The notes under the pieces are model-generated. The model had not been told where the DNA came from. It searched no databases and saw nothing but the letters and a program-made list of their open reading frames with translations. A program made the translations under genes and the position numbers. Below, one piece after another: positions 1-9,502 of a stretch of 64,000 nt of DNA (position 1 is its first letter; every line of letters begins with the position of its first letter). The stretch comes from Aliidongia sp035943795 (GTDB lineage: Bacteria > Pseudomonadota > Alphaproteobacteria > ATCC43930 > CGMCC-115725), in NCBI RefSeq assembly GCF_035943795.1, contig NZ_DASZBY010000093.1:72253-136252 (forward strand), in the 5' to 3' direction.

Positions 1-1522
1 GCAGAATGCCGAGCGCGCGCAGATAGAAGCTTTCCGCCTGCTTGGGTTGCCGGTTGTCGCGATAGAGCTTGGCCAGATTGTTGAGCGTCGCCGCAAGGTC
101 CGGATGCGCCGGTCCCAGCGCCTTTTCCTGGATGGTCAGCGCCCGGGCATAGACCCCGATACCATCGTCGGACCGGTCCTCGGCGACCAGGACGTCGCCG
201 AGGTTGGTCAAGGTGGCCGCGATGTCGGGATGATCCGACGGCAGCGCCTTCTCGCGGATCGCGAGCGCGCGCCGCAACTCGTTCTCAGCCAGCGACAGGC
301 GGTCCTGCTGGCGATGCAGCAGGGCCAGGTTGGCGAGACTGGTCGCGACCTCCGGATGATCGGGGCCGAGCGCCCTCGCCCGGATCTGCACGGACCGGAC
401 GTAGTAGGCTTCCGCCTCGGTCAGACGGTTCTCCGTGCGTAACAGGTCGGCGAGGTTGTTGCAGGCGCTGCCGACTTCCGGGCTGTCGGGGCCGAGCGCG
501 CTCTCGCGGATCGCGATCACCTGGCGGAACAGCTTCTCGGCGGGCGCGAGGCGGTTCGAGCGCTGGTAGAGTACCGCCAGATTATTGGCCGACGTCGCCA
601 CGTCCGGATGGCCGGGACCGAGCGCGGCCACGCGAATTTCGAGCGCTCGCGCGGTCGCGGCCTCGGCATCCCTCGGTCGCCCCATGGCGCGATAGAGGAT
701 GCCGGCGGCATTGAGCGCATCGGCGAGGTCCGGGTGCAGGGGTCCTCGCGCGGACTCGATCGTTCCGACGGATGCCGTCAGCAATCGCTCCGCCTCGGCG
801 AACCGGCCGAGCGCCCGGTCGATCAGGGCCAGGGTGATGACGGTGTGGGCATGGATCGGCCCCGCCTTGCCATCGACCCTTTCGGCGAGATCGGCAGCAT
901 TCTGGGCAAGTTGCAGGGCGTCTGTGAGTTTGCCGCCATTGCCGACCGCATCGGCAAGAGCGTTCGTCAAGGCGGCGAGCGCGATGGGGTCGACCGGGTT
1001 TTCCGCCTGGCGCAAGGCCAGGGCCGCGCGCAGTTGCGTTTCCGCCGGGCCATAGCTGCCCAGCGCCAGCCCCATCATGCCATCGGCTTCGAGCGCCAGG
1101 GCGCGGGCGTCATCGGTAGCGGCCCCGGCCGGCAGATCTTCCGCCAGGGCCGCCTTGGCCGCAGTACGGGCCTCGCCATACCGACCGGCCCGGCGCAGCA
1201 ACAAGGCTTGGCGCGCGAGGCTTCGAACCCGGACCGCCGGCGGTCCGACCCGCGTCACGACGACGACCTGGGTCTCGACCGTCGTGGCATCGGCGAACCG
1301 GCCGAGCCGTTCCAGGCGGCTGGCAACCCGTTCGAGACCGGAACCATCACCCCTGGTCGCCGCAGCGCAGAGCGGCCCGTCGTCGTCGGCGGGTCTGGCG
1401 CAGACCGGCGCCATCGCATCCTGCCAGGGTTCGGCGGCACCGGCCGGCCCGGTCAGGCCGAGCCGGAGCGCCGCCAGCAAGCTCCAGAAAACAATGCGGA
1501 CCTGCGGGTCCGCCAGGATCAA
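1..1522 (-). CDS. TPR (kinesin-light-chain type) repeat protein, partial at left edge
   Basis: The minus-strand frame is open from about 1522 to the window edge, giving about 507 codons with no stop; the C-terminus lies outside. The N-terminus reads as a signal peptide (hydrophobic VFWSLLAALRLGL, then an Ala-rich site before AEPW). From about residue 270 the protein is a run of 42-residue TPR units of the form ALGPxHPDVAxxxNNLAxLY...RALxIR, at least five of them between bases 720 and 1. I chose the TTG at 1522, which overlaps the TGA of the adhesin gene (TTGA); no ATG near the stop keeps the signal peptide, but an upstream start is possible. TPR repeats of this type beside two-partner secretion genes often carry a C-terminal CHAT protease domain; that part is not visible, so CHAT is only an expectation. 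Confidence 0.72.
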   Translation of the reverse strand, partial: MILADPQVRIVFWSLLAALRLGLTGPAGAAEPWQDAMAPVCARPADDDGPLCAAATRGDGSGLERVASRLERLGRFADATTVETQVVVVTRVGPPAVRVRSLARQALLLRRAGRYGEARTAAKAALAEDLPAGAATDDARALALEADGMMGLALGSYGPAETQLRAALALRQAENPVDPIALAALTNALADAVGNGGKLTDALQLAQNAADLAERVDGKAGPIHAHTVITLALIDRALGRFAEAERLLTASVGTIESARGPLHPDLADALNAAGILYRAMGRPRDAEAATARALEIRVAALGPGHPDVATSANNLAVLYQRSNRLAPAEKLFRQVIAIRESALGPDSPEVGSACNNLADLLRTENRLTEAEAYYVRSVQIRARALGPDHPEVATSLANLALLHRQQDRLSLAENELRRALAIREKALPSDHPDIAATLTNLGDVLVAEDRSDDGIGVYARALTIQEKALGPAHPDLAATLNNLAKLYRDNRQPKQAESFYLRALGIL

Positions 1523-4500
1523 TGCACCGTCTTCCCGGAAATCAGGTTGTCGATGTACTGGTTGGCGAAATCATAGACCGGGTCGTTGCTCTTTTTCTTC
1601 TTCTTGTCCTTGTCGTCGTCGGACGGGCCGGTCAGATTTCCGATGTCGACATTCTGGTCGTTGCTGGCGAGCTGGCTGGTCGAACCATTCACGACCTGGG
1701 TGATGTCCGCCGGGAAACTGCGGAATGGCGAGCCGTAAGTGACCTCGATCGCCGTCACGTTCACGTCAATGAACGGAGCCGTCAGTGCGACGTCGCCGCC
1801 CACGACGTTGCCGATGATGAATTGGGACGCGGTGATGTCGACGGAACCGTTCTGCAAGGCCGTGACGTTGCCGTCGACGCTGCGGGCGACGATGGCGATC
1901 GGCGCGCCGGTCGAGGTGTAGTTGCCGGTCACCGCCGCGGTGCCCGAGATGGTGATGCCGCCCGCGGTCACGTTCTCGGCCACCGTCTGGGTCGCGGCGA
2001 TCTGAGCCAGGCCGGCGGACGTCACGGTGCCGCTGACGTTCGCGCCGCTGAGGCTGGCGCCACCGGCGCTGACGTTGACCGCGGCCGAGATGTCGTTGGC
2101 GGCGATATTGGCCGAACGCGTCGCCTGGACCGAGCCGGAGAAGCTGTCACCGGAGATGTTGGCCGTGTCGGCCGTGACCGTGGCGTTCACCGCACCGGTC
2201 GCCGTCACGCTGACCGAACTGCCCTGGATCGTGCCGCTGACCGTGCCGGCGTTGATCGTGGCGCTCGACGTGGTGATGATGCGGCCTTCGACCGAGGTTG
2301 CCTGGATCGCCACGATATCGTCGGACTCGAGCGAATGGTCGCCGAAATTGATCGTGCCGCCGATGTTGGTCGCGGTGAACCGGCTGACCAGCAGCGAACT
2401 GTTGTTCTGCACCGTTGCGTTGTTGGCTCCGGTGATCGACAGCGACGGCACGCGCGCGCCCGTCGTGCCGACCGAGCCGTTGAAGAAGATGTTCGCGTTG
2501 GACGAGACCAGCGCCAATCCGAACGCGCCATTGACCGTGCCGCCCAGCGTTATGTCGCCGGTGCCGCCATTGATCGTCGTGTTGCCGGCCATCACGATCG
2601 GTCCGCTGCTGCTGAACCCGTTGGCCGTGTAGGTGCCGCCCAGCGTCATACCGCCGGTATAGGCCTGCGAACCCGTGGTCGTGACCGAGCCGAGGCTGAT
2701 CGAGCCGGCATTGATCGCGAGATTGGACAGTGCTGTCCTGGAGCCGATCGTCGTGAAGGCGACGCTGCCGGTGCCCGCGTTCAGGGTCAGGCCGAATGCG
2801 CCATCGATCGTCCCGATCGACAACGCGCTGTTGTTGGTCGAGGTATCGATCACCGTCGTGCCGGTCAGGGTCAGAGAATCCGAGCTGAAGTTGCCGCCGC
2901 TGGTCAGCCGATAGGCCCCCGACAGCGAGACCTGGCCCGACGACGACGAGAACAGGCTGCCCAGGTCGAGCAGCACGCTGTTGGTGATCGGCGTCGTGTA
3001 GCTGGTCGTCGAAATGGAGCCGCTGACGCTCAGGCTTCCCGTTGCCCGCAGATCGACGACGGCGGTCGTCGCGACGGCGCCGCTGACGGAAACCGCGCCG
3101 TTGTTGCCGCTGAGCACCAGCGAGTTCAACGCATTGCCGGTCGAGCTGCCGATGTTGCCCGTCACCGTCGTCGTGCCGTTCGTGGCGCCGATTTCCAGGC
3201 TTTCCACCCCGGGGTCCGCCGCGACGATCGAGCCCAGGATGGTGATCGTGCCGCCATGGCCGGCCGTCCCGCTCGCCGTGATCAGAACGTCGGGACCGGC
3301 CTGATAGGTCGAGCCGGGCGTCGGAACCGTGCCGCCGGCGCCGTTCACCAGTTCGATCGCGCCGCGCAGTGCCGCCCCGGCCGCGCTGCCCTCGATGGTC
3401 ACCGTTCCGCCGGCGCCACCGATCGTACCGACGGCGACGTCTGTGCCGATCGCATCGGCCACCCCCGTATTGCCGCCACGGGCCGTCAGTGTTCCATAGG
3501 AGAAGGCCGTGGACGAGCCGCTGAAATCGCTGGAATTGCCGGTGAGGATGACCTCGTTGGTCGCGTTGCCGGTCGCGATCAGGGTGACGGAGCCGCCCGC
3601 CGCACCGCCCGGTCCGGTCTCGGTATCGCCGCCGCGAGCCCGGGCGCGCGCCAGGGCGATCGTATTGGCGTCGATCGTGATCGCGCCGCCATTGCCGCCG
3701 GTGCCGCCGATCGCGGCGCCCCCGTCGACCGACACGTAGTTCGTGGTGAAGGCACCGGTCGCATTCACGGTGATGGTGCCGCCATTGCCGCCGGCGCCGC
3801 CGGATGCGAGGGTCGACCAGCCGCCGACTGCCGAAATGCCATCATCGTTGACCCCGCCCAGGATCGCCACGGCACCATTCGTCGCGGTCAGGATGATGGT
3901 GCCGCCGTTGCCGCCGCTCGCGGTCACGGAACTGCCCGTCTCCGTCTCGCCGCCACGCGCGGAGACGTTCGTGAGGCTGAGGCTGGATCCGGTGATGGTG
4001 ATGGTACCGCCATTGCCGGAGACGCCACCGGTCGTGACGTCCGCGCCGCGGGCGTAGACGCCGAGGTCGTCCGCGGGATTGGCGCTGTTCAGGGTGCCGA
4101 TCGAAACGGCGCCCGCCGCATTGATGAAGATCGCACCGGTCGTCGTCGTGCCGGTCTGATTGTTCCCGGGGTTGACCGCGATGCCGCCCGGCATGGTGAA
4201 GGTGCCGGTGATCGGGCTACCGACGCTGCCGACCGTGAGCGAGCGTGCCCGGAATTCGTTGGTGCCGCTCTGGAGCGATGCATTGACCACCGCAGGGCCG
4301 GTCACGTTCCGCGCATTGCTGATCGTGACGTTGCCCAGGGCCGCGGTCGTACCGACCAGGCCGGCGAAGCTGACGTCGCCGCCGCCGGCATTGAGCGTGA
4401 AGGCCCCGGACCGCGAAACCGCGTTGTCGAGCGTACCGTTGAAGCTGATGCCACCGCCGGTCGTGGTGATCCCCAGGGAATTCTGCAGCGTGACGGGACC

Positions 4501-7500
4501 GGTGGCCGAGAAGCTGCTGACCGCGGTGGTACCGCCGATCGAGCCGGACAATTGGACACCGCCGACGGCCGAAAGGGCGAGCGACTGGCCGCCGGCGCTG
4601 GTGCCGTCGACCGTGCCGCCCAAATTGATCGCCCCGGCCGTAGCGGTGAAGCTGCCATTGCTGGCGAGCGTCACGGGGCCGGAATAGCTCTGCGTGCCCG
4701 CCGTCGTGACCGGACCGTTGAGCGTGGTGCCGCCCGCGGCGCTGAGGCTGAAGCCGGCACCGCCGGTGCCGTCGGTGATCGGTCCGCCGTAGCTCTGCGT
4801 GCCGGTCGTGATCAGCGCCGCACTGAGCGTGATGCCGTGTGCGGCCGTGACGTTGAGGTTGGTCAGCGCGGTCGTGGCGCCGACGCTTCCCGTCAGCCCG
4901 ATCGTGCCGGTCGAATCGACCAAGGTCAGGGCATGGGCGCCGTTGACCGCGCCGAAGATGCTGATGTTGCCCGACACGGCCGTGATGGTCGTGTCGCCGG
5001 TCAGCAGCAGCGGACCCAGGTCGACGAAACCATTCACGTTGATGATGCCGGTAAGCGTCAGGCCGGCACCGACGTCGAAGGTCTGCGTGCCGGTCGCGTT
5101 GATCAGCGAAGAGCCGGTGCCGACGATGCTGCCGGCGGTCAGCGAGAAATTGTTGAGCGCCGTGGTACCGCCGATCGACCCGTCGAATTCGGCGACGCCG
5201 GTGACCGAGATGGTCAGAGACTGGGCGCTGGCCGTGGTGCCGTCGATCGTGCCGGTGAATTGGACGGCGCTGCCGTTGATCGTGGTGTCGCCGGCGAGCG
5301 TGACCGGACCCGCATAGGTCTGTGCGCCCGTGGTCGTGATCGTGCTGACCAGCGAGATGCCGCCGGGTGCCGTCACGCTGAAGGCGCCGGCCCCGTCGAC
5401 CGTGCTCTCGAACGTGATGATGCCGCTGTCGGCGGTGAAGTTGCCGTCCGTGCTCAGCGAGACCGGCCCGGCATAGTCCTGGGCGCCTGTAGTGTGCACG
5501 GACGACGGCAGGGCGATGCTGCCGCTGGTCACGGCGAGGCTGGTCAGGGCGGTGGTCGAGCCGATGGCCCCGCTGAGGGCGACCGGCCCGCTGGTATCGA
5601 GCAGCGTCAGCGCCTGCGCGCCGTCGATCGTCCCGCTGATGGTGATGCCGCCCGTGCCGCCGGTGATCTGGGTGGTGCCGGTCAGCGTGAGCGGCCCGGT
5701 ATCGGAAAAGCCGTTGGAGTTGATGTTGCCGCTGACATTGAGGGCGGCGGTGACGTTGTAGGTCTGGGTGCCGTCGGCCGAGACCGTCGGGATGCCGCCG
5801 CCGGTGACGCTGGCGGCGGTCAGCGAGAAATCGTTGAGGGCGATGTTGGAGCCGACGAACGCGGTGAATTCGACGGCCCCGGTCGCGGCGATGGTCAGCG
5901 ACTGGCGACCCGAACTGTCGCCGTCGACGAAGCCTGCCAGCAGGATCGACGTACCGGTGAGCGTGGTATCGCCGGCGAGCCTCATATTGCCGGTATAGTT
6001 CTGCGCGTCCGCCGTCACCGCCGACGGCAGCACGATGCTGTTGCTGGTGACGGTGAGGTTAGTGAGAGGTGCCAAGCCGCCGACGGCGCCACCGAACGTC
6101 ACGCCGGCGACGCCCGATACCTGCGCCTCGAAATTGCCGTCGAGCGTGCCGCCGAAGCTGATGCCGGCGGTGCCGGCATTGAAGACCGAGTCGGCGACCA
6201 AGGTCGCCGGGCCGGTGTAAATCTGGTTGCCCACCGTCGTCACCTGGGTCGGCAGGGTGATGCTGCCGCCGGTCACGGTCAGGGTGGACAAGGCCGTGTT
6301 GGCGCCGATCGGACCGTTCAGCACGATCGCATCGCCGGCGTCGCTTAGGGTCAGCGCATGATTCGTGCTGGCGGTCGAGTCGATGGCGCCGAGGGTGATA
6401 CCCCCGGTGGCGGTCAGCGTCGCATCATTGACCAGGACGGCGACGTTGGAATAGCTCTGCGACCCGCCGGTCGTCACCGACCCGCCGAAAAAGACCGGGC
6501 TCAAGACGCTCAATGAGCCAGCGCCGTTGACGGTGCTGCCGAAGTCGACGCTTTGGGTGGTGCCGGCGTCGAACGTCACGTTGCCGCTCAGGGTCACCGG
6601 CCCGATATAGGCCTGGGAGCCGGTCGAGTTGACCGAGGTCAGCACGATGCTGCTCGCCGTCACGGTGAAGGTGTCCACCTTCGTGGTCGCCGTCAGCCCG
6701 CCCACGACATTCTCGAACGTCGCGACGCCATTGACCGCGGAGACCGTCACCGGGGAGTTGCCCTGCAGCGTGTCGAAGAACGTTATGCCGCCATTGTCCG
6801 ACGTGATCGTCGTCGCCGCGCTGACGGTCGTCGGACTGCGGTAGTTCTGGTCGGATGCGGTGTGGACCGTGTCCGGCAGCGCGATGCTGACCGCGCTGAA
6901 GTCGATCTGGTTCAGAGCCGTGCCGCCGCCGATGGCACCCGCGAAGGTGATGACCCCGGTCGGTGCGGAAAGCGTCAGGGATTGCCCGCCCGCGCTGGCG
7001 GCGTCGACCGTGCTGCCGAACTGGATGGCGCCGGTCGAGGTGATGGACGTGTCGCCGGTCAGGGTCACCGGCCCCTGGATGCTCAGGCCGTTGAGCAGCG
7101 AAAGCGTTCCGCTGACGTTGGTCGGGTTGCCGTTCGTCAGACCGATCTGCACCTGGTTGATCGTCCCGGCGGTGCCGGTGCCGTTCAGCGCGTCGAGCAT
7201 CGATTGCGGAACGGAGAAGGCTTCGGTATCGGTCCCGACGCCGATGGTGATGGCCGTGACGCCGCCGGGCAGCGTTCCGCCCAGGATCGCTTGCGACCCG
7301 CTGTAGGCGCCGCCGGTGAAATCGTTGTAGCCGGGGTTGCTGGCGGAGATGAGGCCCAGCGTCGACGACGGCGAAATGATCAACAAGCCCGGCGTCGAGA
7401 TGTTCGCGGGCGAATCGGCGATGGTCAGCGTATCGGCGAGGAGCGCGATGTTGCCGGCCGCGGCCACGAGCGTGGCGCCGCTGTCGAGCTGGAGATGGCC

Positions 7501-9405
7501 GCCATATCCCGCGAACAGCAGCAGGTCGGCATGGGACGCGTCGATCGCATTGCCGCTGACACCGGTATTGGTCAGCGTCGCAGTGCCCTGGATCTCGATG
7601 AAGCCGTTCGGCTGGTTGAACTGCTGATCGGCCGCCTTGATGTAGATACCGTCCGCCGTGATCGAACCGCCGATGGTGATCTGCGCGCCGTCGGTCGCGG
7701 ACAGCAGCGTCGTGTTGTCGACGAAGATCGACAGCGGCCCCGCGGCCGTCACGTGACTGCCCTGGCCGACGTCGATGACGCCGCCGAGGCCGGTCTGGAT
7801 GGAAATGAAGCCCGCGGCGGTGGAAATGTCCGCACCGATGTTGACCGAGGTCTCGCCGGTCAGGGCCAGCGCCCCCGATCCGTTCAGATGGATGGGCGCG
7901 TTGATGGTCAGCGCATGCCCAGCCGTCAGGGTCAGCCCCGCCTGCGACATGTCGATCTCGGAGGAGACCGTGAGGTTGCTGGTCGCGGTGAGCGTCACGT
8001 TCGTCGACGAAAATTCGAAGCTGGTCGGATCGACGTGCTGGGCATCGGAGCCGCCGGTGACGATGAAGAGGTTGGTCGGATCGAGCAGCCAGCTGCCGAG
8101 CCTGCCGCCGGGCGCGGAGGTATCGACCCGCGCCGCGCCATCGACCTGGAGCGAGCCCTTGCTCGACGTCTCGACCCATCCGCCATTGCCGGTCCCGGCG
8201 CCACGGGCCGAGATCGTGCCGTCGAAGCGCGTCGTCGCGTCCGACCAGATCGAGACGGTCCCGCCGTTGCCGCTGTGGATCGCATTGGCATTGATCGCAG
8301 CACCGCCCATGACCAGGGTGGTTTGCGCGTGGTGTACGCCGCCCCCGCCGTGGGGACCGCCGCCGATCTGGACCTTGCCGCCGCCCGCACCGCCGGAGAC
8401 GTCGACCTTCGCCGTCGCAGCCAGCGTGACCGCACCGCCGGTCACCACGACGGAGCCGCCGGTCTGGCCCGCCTTCGTGGCGCTCGCATCCAGCGTCGCC
8501 GCGACGGTCACACCACCGTCGCCGCCGTCCAGGATGATGTCGCCGCCGGCGACGGTGACGCCCTTGGCCTCGACCACGCCGTTCATGTTGATGACGTTGT
8601 CGACCACGCCCTTGACCACGTCGGCGGTCACCAGCACGTGGCCGCCGTTCGCAGACAGGGTGCCGTTATTCTCGATCGCCGCCTTGAACGGCTTGCCGTC
8701 CGGTCCGATCGCCAGCGCCGTGACCGGGCTGGTGACGGCGAGGCTGACCAGCCCGTCCCCATAGAAATCCAGGGTCGATGTCGTGCCGGCAGCCAACGTC
8801 ACCTGACCCAACGTCGCCTGGATGACGCCGTCGTTGCGCACGCCCGGGGCGACCAGCGCTGCCAGGCCCTGGTTGGCGATGGTGATATGGCCGTCGTTGA
8901 CGATGGAGGCAGTGGCGCTGCCGGCCTTGTCGAGTGCGAGGCGCCCGCCGGCGGCGAAGCTCTTCACCGCGGCCCCGGTCATGGTCGCCGTGCTGGCGAC
9001 CAGGCCCGCCACGTCGACATGGGAATCCTTGCTGAACCAGATGCCGTTGGGATTGGCGAGCACGACGCGGCCGTTCGACGACAGGTCGCCGAAGATCTGC
9101 GAGGGCGTGGCGCCGGTGACTTCGTTGACCGTGATCGAGCTGGAGCCGGGCTGCTGGATCGTGACCTTGTTGCCGCTGCCGATCGAGAAGCTTTGCCAAT
9201 CGATCACCGTGCGGTTGGTCCCGGTCGTGACGGCCAGCCGGTTTGCCGCGGGCTGCGCGATGGTCGCGGTGCCGGCGACGACGGTGCCGCCGGTCGGAAG
9301 CCCCTGCGCGCCCGCCGGGGACGACGCGACGACGGCGAGACCAGTCAGCGCGGTGGTGCCTAGCAACAGGCGACGCAGATGCAATGGGATGGAAGTGATA
9401 CGCAT
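1519..9405 (-). CDS. TpsA-type filamentous haemagglutinin-like adhesin, 2628 aa
   Basis: This is the secreted partner of a two-partner (type Vb) secretion system. A Sec signal peptide covers residues 1-33 (cleavage after AGA). The haemagglutination-activity TPS domain follows, with the hallmark NPNGI at residues 118-122. The rest is a very long Gly/Thr/Ser/Val/Ala-rich beta-helix made of imperfect repeats around motifs such as TTGxQxYxGPVTLxGDTT and GxxxxLTxLxVTxGSIxLP, spaced roughly 60-100 residues apart. The C-terminus is different: a highly charged DDDKDKKKKKS stretch and a short amphipathic tail ending GKTVH, with no membrane anchor or Cys-rich end. It lies 97 bp downstream of the transporter gene and overlaps the TPR gene start. 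Exported by the neighbouring TpsB (family knowledge); adhesion or biofilm role is inferred. Confidence 0.93.
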   Translation of the reverse strand: MRITSIPLHLRRLLLGTTALTGLAVVASSPAGAQGLPTGGTVVAGTATIAQPAANRLAVTTGTNRTVIDWQSFSIGSGNKVTIQQPGSSSITVNEVTGATPSQIFGDLSSNGRVVLANPNGIWFSKDSHVDVAGLVASTATMTGAAVKSFAAGGRLALDKAGSATASIVNDGHITIANQGLAALVAPGVRNDGVIQATLGQVTLAAGTTSTLDFYGDGLVSLAVTSPVTALAIGPDGKPFKAAIENNGTLSANGGHVLVTADVVKGVVDNVINMNGVVEAKGVTVAGGDIILDGGDGGVTVAATLDASATKAGQTGGSVVVTGGAVTLAATAKVDVSGGAGGGKVQIGGGPHGGGGVHHAQTTLVMGGAAINANAIHSGNGGTVSIWSDATTRFDGTISARGAGTGNGGWVETSSKGSLQVDGAARVDTSAPGGRLGSWLLDPTNLFIVTGGSDAQHVDPTSFEFSSTNVTLTATSNLTVSSEIDMSQAGLTLTAGHALTINAPIHLNGSGALALTGETSVNIGADISTAAGFISIQTGLGGVIDVGQGSHVTAAGPLSIFVDNTTLLSATDGAQITIGGSITADGIYIKAADQQFNQPNGFIEIQGTATLTNTGVSGNAIDASHADLLLFAGYGGHLQLDSGATLVAAAGNIALLADTLTIADSPANISTPGLLIISPSSTLGLISASNPGYNDFTGGAYSGSQAILGGTLPGGVTAITIGVGTDTEAFSVPQSMLDALNGTGTAGTINQVQIGLTNGNPTNVSGTLSLLNGLSIQGPVTLTGDTSITSTGAIQFGSTVDAASAGGQSLTLSAPTGVITFAGAIGGGTALNQIDFSAVSIALPDTVHTASDQNYRSPTTVSAATTITSDNGGITFFDTLQGNSPVTVSAVNGVATFENVVGGLTATTKVDTFTVTASSIVLTSVNSTGSQAYIGPVTLSGNVTFDAGTTQSVDFGSTVNGAGSLSVLSPVFFGGSVTTGGSQSYSNVAVLVNDATLTATGGITLGAIDSTASTNHALTLSDAGDAIVLNGPIGANTALSTLTVTGGSITLPTQVTTVGNQIYTGPATLVADSVFNAGTAGISFGGTLDGNFEAQVSGVAGVTFGGAVGGLAPLTNLTVTSNSIVLPSAVTADAQNYTGNMRLAGDTTLTGTSILLAGFVDGDSSGRQSLTIAATGAVEFTAFVGSNIALNDFSLTAASVTGGGIPTVSADGTQTYNVTAALNVSGNINSNGFSDTGPLTLTGTTQITGGTGGITISGTIDGAQALTLLDTSGPVALSGAIGSTTALTSLAVTSGSIALPSSVHTTGAQDYAGPVSLSTDGNFTADSGIITFESTVDGAGAFSVTAPGGISLVSTITTTGAQTYAGPVTLAGDTTINGSAVQFTGTIDGTTASAQSLTISVTGVAEFDGSIGGTTALNNFSLTAGSIVGTGSSLINATGTQTFDVGAGLTLTGIINVNGFVDLGPLLLTGDTTITAVSGNISIFGAVNGAHALTLVDSTGTIGLTGSVGATTALTNLNVTAAHGITLSAALITTGTQSYGGPITDGTGGAGFSLSAAGGTTLNGPVTTAGTQSYSGPVTLASNGSFTATAGAINLGGTVDGTSAGGQSLALSAVGGVQLSGSIGGTTAVSSFSATGPVTLQNSLGITTTGGGISFNGTLDNAVSRSGAFTLNAGGGDVSFAGLVGTTAALGNVTISNARNVTGPAVVNASLQSGTNEFRARSLTVGSVGSPITGTFTMPGGIAVNPGNNQTGTTTTGAIFINAAGAVSIGTLNSANPADDLGVYARGADVTTGGVSGNGGTITITGSSLSLTNVSARGGETETGSSVTASGGNGGTIILTATNGAVAILGGVNDDGISAVGGWSTLASGGAGGNGGTITVNATGAFTTNYVSVDGGAAIGGTGGNGGAITIDANTIALARARARGGDTETGPGGAAGGSVTLIATGNATNEVILTGNSSDFSGSSTAFSYGTLTARGGNTGVADAIGTDVAVGTIGGAGGTVTIEGSAAGAALRGAIELVNGAGGTVPTPGSTYQAGPDVLITASGTAGHGGTITILGSIVAADPGVESLEIGATNGTTTVTGNIGSSTGNALNSLVLSGNNGAVSVSGAVATTAVVDLRATGSLSVSGSISTTSYTTPITNSVLLDLGSLFSSSSGQVSLSGAYRLTSGGNFSSDSLTLTGTTVIDTSTNNSALSIGTIDGAFGLTLNAGTGSVAFTTIGSRTALSNLAINAGSISLGSVTTTGSQAYTGGMTLGGTYTANGFSSSGPIVMAGNTTINGGTGDITLGGTVNGAFGLALVSSNANIFFNGSVGTTGARVPSLSITGANNATVQNNSSLLVSRFTATNIGGTINFGDHSLESDDIVAIQATSVEGRIITTSSATINAGTVSGTIQGSSVSVTATGAVNATVTADTANISGDSFSGSVQATRSANIAANDISAAVNVSAGGASLSGANVSGTVTSAGLAQIAATQTVAENVTAGGITISGTAAVTGNYTSTGAPIAIVARSVDGNVTALQNGSVDITASQFIIGNVVGGDVALTAPFIDVNVTAIEVTYGSPFRSFPADITQVVNGSTSQLASNDQNVDIGNLTGPSDDDKDKKKKKSNDPVYDFANQYIDNLISGKTVH

Positions 9406-9421
9406 GCCCGTGCTCCCGAAC

Positions 9422-9444
9422 TTCGAGCCCGATTTCGAGCCCGA
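9422..9444. repeat. Tandem 11-bp direct repeat in the tpsA leader
   Basis: TTCGAGCCCGA occurs at 9422-9432 and again at 9434-9444, one base apart, 17 bases upstream of the adhesin ATG in the tpsB-tpsA gap. It lies in the expected 5' leader. No function is known; it could be a protein-binding or RNA-structure element, or chance in GC-rich DNA. Confidence 0.5.
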
Positions 9445-9502
9445 AGAAATATTCTTTACGCGAATACCCGCCGGACGCGCCGGCGAGCCGGTTCGTTCAT
9501 TT

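Noticed and set aside
1522..6348. 1608-codon plus-strand open frame opposite the adhesin
   Set aside because: It is an antisense shadow of GC-rich adhesin codons: Arg/Asp/Gly/Ala-only composition, no start signal, no domain.
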